This document shows positions 1 to 6,655 of a stretch of 64,000 bases of DNA, piece after piece (position 1 is the stretch's first letter; every line of letters begins with the position of its first letter). The stretch covers positions 1-64,000 of the forward strand of contig JBKGRZ010000001.1 of assembly GCA_046518185.1 (NCBI GenBank), read 5' to 3'. The position numbers and the translations under genes are program-made. The stretch is from Scandinavium vulneris_A. Its GTDB lineage: Bacteria > Pseudomonadota > Gammaproteobacteria > Enterobacterales > Enterobacteriaceae. The notes under the pieces are model-generated. The model was not told the DNA's origin. It worked only from the letters and a program-made list of their open reading frames with translations, and made no database searches.

Positions 1-422
1 TCTTTGAAAGGTCAGTTCAGCAGACGCCTGATCTTTCTGAGCGGCATACTCAGACAACATCAGTCGCCGGGTCCCCGGGGTCGGCGTATATCGGCGGGCC
101 GGGCTCCTCGAGCGCACGCACGAATCCGGCGGAGTCCCGCCGCACGGCGCTGAACAACCAGGGGACGTCGTTCCAGGGGCTGAACCACGGCCAGACGGGC
201 GGCACGCAAAATACTCAACGCCGTGAGGTGGAAAACATCTTTGAAAGGTCAGTTCAGCAGACGCCTGATCTTTCTGAGCGGCATACTCAGACAACATCAG
301 TCGCCGGGTCCCCGGGGTCGGCGTATATCGGCGGGCCGGGCTCCTCGAGCGCACGCACGAATCCGGCGGAGTCCCGCCGCACGGCGCTGAACAACCAGGG
401 GACGCCGTTCCAGGGGCTGAAC
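1..422 (+). repeat. Two near-identical 185-bp direct repeats, period 237 bp
   Basis: Bases 1-185 recur at 238-422 with one mismatch seen (T168 versus C405, a Ser-to-Pro codon change). The period is 237 bp, exactly 79 codons, so copy number can change without shifting the frame. Identity stops sharply after GGGGCTGAAC in both copies. The first copy starts at the window edge, so more units may lie to the left. A diverged third copy is visible near 637-770. Confidence 0.95.
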
Positions 423-884
423 GGTGGACGGGCAAGAGGGACTGCGGGCGCTCCGGCGTCAACGGGTACCTCGGGCTTGCCGCGGACCGTCGGCACGAAT
501 ACGACTGCTACCAAATTGCCACGTATGACTCCGGGCGGCACGGGAACGCTGAACCATCAACGCTCGCAGCAGGACATGATTGGTGGACAGGCACGCCGCG
601 CGGCGGGTAATTCTGCACCATCGGGGGCTATGGACTCATCGTATATCGGCGGACCGGGCTCCTCCAGAGCACCCGCGAACCCGGCTGAAGCTCGTCGCTC
701 CACTCAGGATGAACCTGGCATGCTGAATCGTCAGGGTACGCACTGGCAAGGCATGGATGGGAAACAGGCGAGCAAAGTGAACCTTGAACAGACATACAAA
801 TCGTCATCGTTTGTAGGGAGTCGCGGTTCATCGCAGGCGACGCCGTATTTCAGCGGTGTTTCAAAATCCACGGTGAAAAAATAG
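1..884 (+). CDS. Repeat-containing protein of the T3SS island, 5' end cut by window edge
   Basis: The reading frame is open from the first full codon (position 3) to the TAA at 882-884, so this is the C-terminal part of a longer protein; the GTG at 228 is internal, not a convincing start. The protein is rich in Gly, Ser, Pro, Arg and Asn and has no hydrophobic segment. A unit containing YIGGPGSS, then NPAExRR, then LNxQGTxxQG occurs three times: twice almost identically (79-residue period) and once diverged (DNA about 637-770). A fainter fourth echo (SSFVGSRGSS) lies near the C-terminus. The gene is visibly GC-rich, unlike the AT-rich T3SS genes after it. I do not recognise the family. Its place just before an iacP-like gene, where Salmonella has sipA, makes a secreted T3SS substrate possible, but that is inference only. 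Confidence 0.75.
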   Translation, partial: FERSVQQTPDLSERHTQTTSVAGSPGSAYIGGPGSSSARTNPAESRRTALNNQGTSFQGLNHGQTGGTQNTQRREVENIFERSVQQTPDLSERHTQTTSVAGSPGSAYIGGPGSSSARTNPAESRRTALNNQGTPFQGLNGGRARGTAGAPASTGTSGLPRTVGTNTTATKLPRMTPGGTGTLNHQRSQQDMIGGQARRAAGNSAPSGAMDSSYIGGPGSSRAPANPAEARRSTQDEPGMLNRQGTHWQGMDGKQASKVNLEQTYKSSSFVGSRGSSQATPYFSGVSKSTVKK

Positions 885-915
885 TTCGCTGTGTGCCATT
901 TTGAAAGAGGAAGCT

Positions 916-1158
916 ATGAAAATAGAACAAGACGTTGTAGATACCGTGAATAATATTATTGCGCAAGCATTATGTTGTGATATTGAGCAGGTCACTAAAG
1001 ATAAAAATATGTATTACGATCTTTTGGCCGACTCATTAGCAATGCTCGATATTTTTATTGCACTGGAGCAGACGTATTCGATTGCTTATACCGAAGACGA
1101 TATAACCAAAGTAGAATGTGTGGAAGATATATACCGTTTTGTAAATGTGCACATTTAA
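916..1158 (+). CDS. iacP: IacP-like acyl carrier protein of the T3SS locus
   Basis: An 80-aa acidic, helical protein with the acyl carrier signature ADSLAMLD. Ser40 in the DSL motif is the expected 4'-phosphopantetheine attachment site. Length and motif fit IacP of Salmonella SPI-1, encoded beside sipA and implicated in secretion or function of translocators and effectors. The ATG at 916 is preferred over an in-frame TTG at 901 because AGAGGAAG stands just upstream. It lies 31 bp after the repeat-protein gene and before an unknown gene, in a unit closed by the terminator at 1580-1617. A stand-alone metabolic ACP is less likely given this context. The symbol is assigned by similarity and position. 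Confidence 0.82.
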   Translation: MKIEQDVVDTVNNIIAQALCCDIEQVTKDKNMYYDLLADSLAMLDIFIALEQTYSIAYTEDDITKVECVEDIYRFVNVHI

Positions 1159-1171
1159 TGAGGGGTGTTTG

Positions 1172-1546
1172 ATGATTATCAATACAGCTAACTCTGCGGA
1201 TTATCGCCATTACAATTCAGGCACTCTTTACTCGTACCCGTCTCGGTATTTTTTGACGCAATTAGAGGGCGTAAGGGGAGGGATCCCAACGAATATGTTC
1301 AGGAAGAACGTGTGCGATTATCAAAATCTGGTGAATTATAAGATAGATGATGATGATCTTACTGATGAGTATGTTGTTTCTCCGTTACGTAAAGAAAAGT
1401 CATTGCACATAGTATCGTTAATCCGGTTAGTTTCCGGTGTGGAAGGCCATCTTCTGGCCTATTTTGTGCCTTTCCAGTCTGGAAAGCGCAAGATCTTTAA
1501 AGTACGTCATCGTGGTTACACTGTCAGAAGGTGTAAAAATATCTAA
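1172..1546 (+). CDS. Hypothetical 124-aa protein, last gene of the iacP transcript
   Basis: The ATG at 1172 with GAGGGG nine bases upstream is a better start than the alternative at 1145, which would overlap iacP. The protein has no signal peptide or membrane segment. The N-terminal half is polar with several Tyr residues, a DDDD-type acidic patch sits near the middle, and the C-terminus is basic (KRK, RHRGY, RRCK). I do not recognise a family. In Salmonella a chaperone-effector pair (sicP-sptP) follows iacP; this protein is basic at its end and does not look like an acidic class I chaperone. It is followed directly by a strong terminator, so it closes the operon. T3SS-related function is inferred from position only. 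Confidence 0.65.
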   Translation: MIINTANSADYRHYNSGTLYSYPSRYFLTQLEGVRGGIPTNMFRKNVCDYQNLVNYKIDDDDLTDEYVVSPLRKEKSLHIVSLIRLVSGVEGHLLAYFVPFQSGKRKIFKVRHRGYTVRRCKNI

Positions 1547-1579
1547 GGTCGCTTTACAATTAGATTCGTAAGCGTAGTT

Positions 1580-1617
1580 AAAAAGGCACTATGGATTTTC
1601 CTCATAGTGCCTTTTTT
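1580..1617 (+). terminator. Rho-independent terminator after the iacP operon
   Basis: A stem of about 13 bp (AAAAGGCACTATG pairing with CATAGTGCCTTTT) with a loop of about nine bases is followed by a run of T at 1612-1617. It closes the upstream T3SS transcript and separates it from the prgH-type operon beginning at 1763. Confidence 0.9.
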
Positions 1618-1762
1618 ATGGAAAAAATGATCGTGATTATCGTTGTTTGATTATGTTTCCATCACAATTGAATCATGATGTTTATCGTGTCTCATAGTAC
1701 CATTGCGACATGATTGATGGGCTCGTTGTCTATCATTTATCACAGGATCATAAAAACTTATT

Positions 1763-2980
1763 ATGCTGGAAAAAAAACAAAACGATATTTCTGCGCGAAA
1801 AGTCGTAATTCGTTTGATTAATGGTTCGCTACGCGGCTGTGAGTTCACACTTATGGCGGGGAGAACCATATTCATCGTCTGTCATGCAGATGATATTAAG
1901 CAGCAACACCAGGGAACCATCACCCCCGATAACACGATTTACATCCCGTGTAGCGTGCCATCGCCCAATTTTGAAATTGTTGTGCCAGAGGATAAAGATA
2001 AGCTTCTTGTTTTACATACACTTGATGCCGATGGCACGACTGAAAAAGAAATTTCTGCGAATAAACTGATTGCTATCGGTGAGCAGAAGATCTGCTGGAG
2101 GGATGCAAAGGATACTTTTTCCGACGATCTGTTGACGGATTATGTTCATCAACAGTCTCAAGACGAGGCTGAGCAAAAAGATGATGCCGGGATTGCCATT
2201 GGCAAAAGCCCTTGGTGGAAACTGGCTGCGGCTTTGGTCATTATTGGCTGCGTCTCTGCCGCCGGATACTCTTATCTGAACGAAACTCAGCGTCAAATTA
2301 CTTCAGTCGCTGAATTTTTAGATAATAAGGTAGGTGACTATCATATCATCTATGGAAAGGACAATATTATCTATATCCTCTCTGAAAGCGAAAGCGCGGC
2401 GCAATGGGCCGTTCAGAGTATGATTCGAACGCCTTCGCCGTACCGCACTAAGATCCTGACTACCGATAATGAAGAACAGCGAATCGGCAAATGGATAGAA
2501 AGCAACTGGCCGCAGGTTAAGATCCATCGTATCAGGCTTGATGATCCCGAACACCCTATTATTGAGGTTAGCAAGGAGCGAACGAAACTGTCGCCAGCGG
2601 AAATGAAAAGGTTTACTGATTCGATAGCTAAAAATATTAATTATGCTACGGGTATCGCAGTTAATAGTATTTCAGATCAACGCATTCGCCGCTTAGCCAT
2701 CGATGGCCTTGAAAAATTATCGCTATCTTTTACGGAAGTGAAAAATAGCAACAGCGTGACGCTGGTTATTCGTGGCGCGCTCGACGATGGCGAGTTTGAA
2801 AGATTAAAAATATTTATTACGCATTACTCTCAAATATGGAAAGGGGAGTATGTGCAATTTGCTATGGAGCTTAAAGATGATTGGCTTAAAGGCAAATCAT
2901 ACAAATACGGAGATCGCGGCTATGTCAAGTTATCTCCAGGACATTGGTATTTTCCCCGTAACATAAAAAAGGAACTATGA
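1763..2980 (+). CDS. prgH: T3SS inner-membrane ring protein SctD (PrgH/MxiG family)
   Basis: A 405-aa protein (Salmonella PrgH is about 392) with the family layout: an N-terminal cytoplasmic FHA-like domain (about residues 12-120), an acidic linker, one membrane segment at about 153-171 (WWKLAAALVIIGCVSAAGY), and a large periplasmic part made of ring-building modules. PrgH forms the outer ring of the inner-membrane base together with PrgK. First gene of the second T3SS operon; the next gene starts one base after its stop. No strong Shine-Dalgarno precedes ATG 1763 (AGGA lies 16 bases away), so translation initiation may be weak or the start may differ slightly. Family assignment rests on size, topology and the prgHIJK gene order. 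Confidence 0.9.
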   Translation: MLEKKQNDISARKVVIRLINGSLRGCEFTLMAGRTIFIVCHADDIKQQHQGTITPDNTIYIPCSVPSPNFEIVVPEDKDKLLVLHTLDADGTTEKEISANKLIAIGEQKICWRDAKDTFSDDLLTDYVHQQSQDEAEQKDDAGIAIGKSPWWKLAAALVIIGCVSAAGYSYLNETQRQITSVAEFLDNKVGDYHIIYGKDNIIYILSESESAAQWAVQSMIRTPSPYRTKILTTDNEEQRIGKWIESNWPQVKIHRIRLDDPEHPIIEVSKERTKLSPAEMKRFTDSIAKNINYATGIAVNSISDQRIRRLAIDGLEKLSLSFTEVKNSNSVTLVIRGALDDGEFERLKIFITHYSQIWKGEYVQFAMELKDDWLKGKSYKYGDRGYVKLSPGHWYFPRNIKKEL

Positions 2981-2981
2981 A

Positions 2982-3245
2982 ATGAGTGATGTGAATTATG
3001 CAGCATTTGCCAACTGGGATGGTTTTTTATCTGAAATGTCCGGCTCGTTCGATGCTGGTGTGATTAACCTGAATACTGAGCTGGACGCAGCATTAACAGC
3101 GCTGACAGGCGATCCATCAAACCCTGAGCTTTTGGCAAAATACCAATCACGCTTATCAGAATATACACTTTATCGTAATGCGCAGTCCAACGTGGTTAAA
3201 GTATATAAAGATGTCGCTTCAGCAATTATTACTAACTTCCGTTAA
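2982..3245 (+). CDS. prgI: T3SS needle subunit SctF (PrgI/MxiH family)
   Basis: An 87-aa needle monomer. The C-terminal half is highly conserved with Salmonella PrgI: the helix with YQSxLSEY, then LYRNAQSN and the ending ITNFR. The N-terminal helix carries an FANWDGFL/MSGSFD segment matching the needle-subunit pattern, and the central turn contains PSNPELL (PxxP-type loop). PrgI polymerises into the extracellular needle through which effectors pass. AAGGA lies eight bases before the ATG, giving a strong start, as expected for an abundant subunit. Sits between sctD and sctI. Confidence 0.96.
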   Translation: MSDVNYAAFANWDGFLSEMSGSFDAGVINLNTELDAALTALTGDPSNPELLAKYQSRLSEYTLYRNAQSNVVKVYKDVASAIITNFR

Positions 3246-3260
3246 TATGAGATTAATGTT

Positions 3261-3563
3261 ATGAGCATCATGGTTAATCCTATCGAGGCATTCGCTGGTC
3301 AATCAAAAGATATTTCAATGTCAGACCCAACATCTGTCACACTGGAAGCTCGGATGATTCAGGCCTATGCCAAAACGTCAACGACATTTGAAGCTGAACA
3401 AAATGATGTGATCAACCGATTACAGCAATCGAAAGTGACCTCGGACCCTGCAGAGTTATTCAGGTTACAGCAGCGCACATCGGATTATAACCTTCAAGTT
3501 TCTATGATCAGTACTTTAACTCGCAAAGGCGTCAGCGCGGTTGAAACACTACTACGTTCCTGA
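3261..3563 (+). CDS. prgJ: T3SS inner rod subunit SctI (PrgJ family)
   Basis: A 100-aa protein whose last 30 residues match PrgJ closely (SDYNLQVSMISTLTRKGVSA then VETLLRS), the region that packs in the inner rod/needle adaptor. The N-terminal part is diverged. The rod links the export gate to the needle and takes part in substrate switching. It follows prgI by 15 bp and its stop lies two bases before prgK. The start at 3261 has only a weak GAGA-type Shine-Dalgarno; an internal ATG (Met4) also exists. Confidence 0.95.
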   Translation: MSIMVNPIEAFAGQSKDISMSDPTSVTLEARMIQAYAKTSTTFEAEQNDVINRLQQSKVTSDPAELFRLQQRTSDYNLQVSMISTLTRKGVSAVETLLRS

Positions 3564-3565
3564 TA

Positions 3566-4438
3566 ATGAAAAAATCATATTTATTTTTGCCATTAACAGT
3601 GTTGCTTCTTACGGGCTGTAAGGAAGAGCAATTACTCAAAGGCCTTGAGCAAAATCAGGCTAATGAGGTTATTGCTTTGTTACAGCGTAATAATATTATG
3701 GCGGCGAAACTCAGCACGGCTAAAGAGGGTTTTACCGTTTCTGTTAATGCTCGGGATTTTGCCGCTGCCGTTGATCTTATGACCATGTATGGGCTGCCCA
3801 GACCACCGGAGATCGAAATTGCACAGATGTTTCCTGCTGATTCTCTTGTGTCGTCTCCGCGAGCGGAAAAGGTCCGACTTTACTCTGGTATTGAGCAACG
3901 TCTGGCCCAGTCGCTGTTAGCTATTCGAGGGGTGGTCTCAGCCCGGGTCCACGTTAGCTATGATATTGATGCAGGAGAAGGAAATAGCAGGAAAAAGCCT
4001 ATCCATTTATCGGCGCTGCTCAATTACGATAATCAGATCACTGATACCTCACTTTTGGTTGGTGATGTGAAACGTTTTTTGAAAAACAGCTTCGAGGATG
4101 TGGAATACGATAATATTTCAGTCATTTTATCCAAGGTCAATAGCGTTCAGCGGATAGCGCCTGTCATTGCGTCCGAGCGCTCTCCATCGTGGATGTCCTG
4201 GTTATTTATCGTGGCCATGCTGGCAGTGAGCTTTGTATTAATTGCTGTGCTGATGTTCAAAAAGAAAGGTCATACGTTGGCTTCGGCTTTAGGTAAGCAT
4301 TCCAGGCTCAATGGCAATAAAGGCCAGCATAAGGAAACTGGCGGAGAGCAGGCTGAAGTAACCCCCGACGTTCAGAGCATCGGAGCGGTTTCAGAACAGA
4401 AATCTTCACAGGCTGAAGGGAAGGAAAATGTACGCTGA
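3566..4438 (+). CDS. prgK: T3SS basal body lipoprotein SctJ (PrgK/MxiJ family)
   Basis: A 290-aa lipoprotein: signal peptide with lipobox LLTGC (Cys18), two periplasmic ring modules (about 20-75 and 95-190) joined by a linker, then a C-terminal membrane segment at about 211-231 (SWLFIVAMLAVSFVLIAVLM) and a cytoplasmic tail. PrgK forms the inner ring of the base inside PrgH. At 290 aa it is longer than Salmonella PrgK (252); the excess is a Lys/Glu/Gln-rich cytoplasmic tail of about 55 residues that I cannot assign. Its 3' end overlaps the next gene by 11 bp, suggesting translational coupling. Confidence 0.95.
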   Translation: MKKSYLFLPLTVLLLTGCKEEQLLKGLEQNQANEVIALLQRNNIMAAKLSTAKEGFTVSVNARDFAAAVDLMTMYGLPRPPEIEIAQMFPADSLVSSPRAEKVRLYSGIEQRLAQSLLAIRGVVSARVHVSYDIDAGEGNSRKKPIHLSALLNYDNQITDTSLLVGDVKRFLKNSFEDVEYDNISVILSKVNSVQRIAPVIASERSPSWMSWLFIVAMLAVSFVLIAVLMFKKKGHTLASALGKHSRLNGNKGQHKETGGEQAEVTPDVQSIGAVSEQKSSQAEGKENVR

Positions 4439-4967
4439 AGCACAGCGGATACTTTATGACCCCGTATCCTGGATTCATCCACATCGATTTCCGGCGATAG
4501 AGAATTTTTCTTCAGCAAGATGTCAATCTGTATTGAATGACATTCTTTTAGAGGAGTTTAAGTTATCGACTGATTGTGTCGATCTTAATAATAATCGTGA
4601 GCGTTATATTATTTCGCACTGGGCGCTGTTGCCCGGTGCGGCATTAATGGCTGCCTGCCATCGCCATCGGGCAAAACTGGCGCGCAGCGGTTTGATTGCA
4701 AAACTGGATAAGGTGACTCAGCAATTTGCTCTGTCGTGTCTTACTGAGTCAGAAAGTGATGGTCATGAGAAATTAACAGGCCCGGAGTTAGCGCAGTTGG
4801 CCTGTCAGGAAGCAATGGCATTCAGTTGTTCATTATCGGTATCAATACGAGAAAGAGTCCCATTGCTTTTTTCCTCCTCACCGATGAATTCAGATGATGA
4901 ACTTTATAATGAAAGTGATGAACTGCTATTAAGGATGGCTATTCAGCATGCAAAACGAGCCCCATGA
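4428..4967 (+). CDS. orgA: T3SS sorting platform accessory protein SctK (OrgA/MxiK family)
   Basis: A 179-aa soluble protein in the place of OrgA between sctJ and sctL, overlapping both neighbours. It begins with a DPVSWIHPHRFP segment typical of the N-terminus of SctK proteins and contains LPGAALMAACHRHRAKL. SctK links the SctQ/SctL cytoplasmic sorting platform to the SctD ring. SctK proteins diverge strongly, so the call leans on position, size and these short matches. Confidence 0.85.
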   Translation: MYAEAQRILYDPVSWIHPHRFPAIENFSSARCQSVLNDILLEEFKLSTDCVDLNNNRERYIISHWALLPGAALMAACHRHRAKLARSGLIAKLDKVTQQFALSCLTESESDGHEKLTGPELAQLACQEAMAFSCSLSVSIRERVPLLFSSSPMNSDDELYNESDELLLRMAIQHAKRAP

Positions 4968-5655
4968 TATTATTTTACAAAATGTTTCCGAAGGTGTCTT
5001 ATTGCCTGCAGCTAGATTATCCTTGATAAAACGGTCGCATGACATTATTGCGCAGGCAAAAAAAAATGCCCACAGGATAATCAAAGAGGCAGAAGCAGAA
5101 TGCGAGCAAATCCGCTGTGAATCATACAGAGCTGGCTATGAGCAGGGGCTGATGATGTCTATCGGTTCGGTATGTCAATTCATTGACAATAGTGAAAAAT
5201 ATACTCAAGAAATGGAGGTAAAGATACGAAATGATCTGAGAAATATTTTGACGGATATTATCAGCGAAGATGATTTTAATGTAAAGGTGGTTAAGCATTG
5301 GGCCGAAGGGCTCGATAAAAGTGATGAATCTTTACCCTTACATATCCTTATGCCTTATGCCAATCTAAAGCTGAAACAGCGATTTGCACAGGCGATCAAA
5401 GAACACTATGCCGGGAACGTTATTTTTGAATTCCACGATGAACCTCGGTTTGTGTTTAAATATAATAATCGACTGGCAGAGTTTTATCCTGACGAGTTTG
5501 TCTATGCTACCGTTGATGCATTGACATCAAAATATACATTTGCTGAGCGAACGCGTGAAATATCTAATGAGGCCATCATGTATCTCCATGAACAGTTGAG
5601 CTTATTGTATCCGCCGTTACACGAAGAAGATATTGAGGAACTAACAGATGAGTAA
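4948..5655 (+). CDS. orgB: T3SS ATPase-stator protein SctL (OrgB/MxiN family)
   Basis: A 235-aa protein with the SctL/FliH layout: a charged coiled coil at about residues 35-65 (AKKNAHRIIKEAEAECEQI) followed by GYEQG and a globular C-terminal ATPase-binding domain. The motif RAGYEQGLMMS parallels the OrgB segment YAYQEGYEQGM. SctL forms the spokes connecting the ATPase SctN to the SctQ pods and restrains the ATPase. The ATPase and SctQ genes are outside the window. It overlaps sctK by 20 bp and the next small gene by 8 bp. Confidence 0.92.
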   Translation: MQNEPHDIILQNVSEGVLLPAARLSLIKRSHDIIAQAKKNAHRIIKEAEAECEQIRCESYRAGYEQGLMMSIGSVCQFIDNSEKYTQEMEVKIRNDLRNILTDIISEDDFNVKVVKHWAEGLDKSDESLPLHILMPYANLKLKQRFAQAIKEHYAGNVIFEFHDEPRFVFKYNNRLAEFYPDEFVYATVDALTSKYTFAERTREISNEAIMYLHEQLSLLYPPLHEEDIEELTDE

Positions 5656-5848
5656 TATTGATGCAATCAGTAGCAATAACCCTGGGGTGGTATCGCAAAA
5701 TCACGTTGAGGAAATTAAAAGTCTCGATCAAACGATGAGTGAGTCGAAGACCGACCTGAATCTCGGCTTCCTGATGATGTATGAAGAGTGGAAACAAAGT
5801 ATTCTCTTATCCGATGGAATTAATGAGGATGAAAATGCCGAATGGTAA
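5648..5848 (+). CDS. Small hypothetical protein in the OrgC/MxiL position
   Basis: A 66-aa acidic protein with no signal peptide or membrane segment. It starts inside the end of sctL and ends inside the lipoprotein gene, so it is embedded in a chain of overlapping genes, which supports its being real. The central part is predicted helical (NHVEEIKSLDQTMSESKTD, then FLMMYEEWKQSILL). Salmonella has orgC (about 150 aa, a secreted polymerisation factor) here and Shigella has mxiL; I see no clear similarity to either. Function unknown; a role in needle assembly or secretion is inferred from position. Confidence 0.7.
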   Translation: MSNIDAISSNNPGVVSQNHVEEIKSLDQTMSESKTDLNLGFLMMYEEWKQSILLSDGINEDENAEW

Positions 5849-6413
5849 ATTGTTGAATATAAGATGCAGTATTGCTGCTGGGATTGTTTTGCTGGCCGGC
5901 TGTCATTCATTCTCGCCGGAGACAACGCTAACAGCCAGCCATCAGCAAGAGGTTATTGGCCCGGCAAATCGTTGTGTCAGCGGGGAGGGCAAACTTAACA
6001 GCGTATTGCCGGCGACACTGTATAAGAACATGAATGCGTGCATTGCCAGGGAATCATGGAGTGATGCGATATATCTGTACGCTCTGGCTGGGAGTTCAAC
6101 ATGGTATGACGCTATTCAGGTAGATACGCAATTTGCACGATCCATGCACAGTCGGTTGCTTAAAGAAACTATGGATGCTCTTGATAATACCCAACGAAAT
6201 AATTTCTGGCGGCACATTCAAGTTACTATGTCAGACGTTACTCAAAAGAAAAAATTATGTGAAGCCCTCATTGCCTCAGGCGCACCAACTTATCAGCCTG
6301 ATTATATGTTGCTATCTGCTTCCATGAACGTAGAGAGAAGGTATCCAATAGCGATGAGTTGGCAAAAAGCCGTTTATTCATATGTGGGATGTGGTAACGA
6401 AAAGTTACCTTGA
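5835..6413 (+). CDS. Predicted outer-membrane lipoprotein, last gene of the T3SS operon
   Basis: A 192-aa protein with a lipoprotein signal peptide (hydrophobic SIAAGIVLLAG, lipobox LLAGC, Cys23). His at +2 rather than Asp predicts sorting to the outer membrane by Lol. ATG 5835 is chosen because GAGG lies six bases upstream; ATG 5829 is also possible. The mature part has further Cys residues (in RCVSGEG, NACIAR, KKLCEAL and YVGCGNE) that could form disulfides, and looks mostly helical. In Shigella the secretin pilotin MxiM sits at the same relative place (after mxiN-mxiL). I see no convincing sequence match to MxiM or InvH, so a pilotin role is a positional hypothesis. Confidence 0.75.
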   Translation: MPNGKLLNIRCSIAAGIVLLAGCHSFSPETTLTASHQQEVIGPANRCVSGEGKLNSVLPATLYKNMNACIARESWSDAIYLYALAGSSTWYDAIQVDTQFARSMHSRLLKETMDALDNTQRNNFWRHIQVTMSDVTQKKKLCEALIASGAPTYQPDYMLLSASMNVERRYPIAMSWQKAVYSYVGCGNEKLP

Positions 6414-6655
6414 TAAGTATTCTTCATAATAGCACTGCCATTCTTGAATATTGGCGCATGTTTTATCATTTAAGGCGTTTCTACTCTTTCTTTTATTATA
6501 TGGGTATGTTAAAAAACAACGGATATGACGAATTGAACAGTCCTTTTATCTGCTATGAAGCTCTTGCATAAACAAGAATCATTGTTTTTATCAACTCTTT
6601 TAAAAGAAATTTTAGACTGTATTGGGATTTTATCTTCACAGTAAAAGGATTTTTT

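Noticed and set aside
1..422. CRISPR-like array
   Set aside because: The repeats are long, in frame and coding, with no short repeat-spacer pattern; no cas genes in the window.
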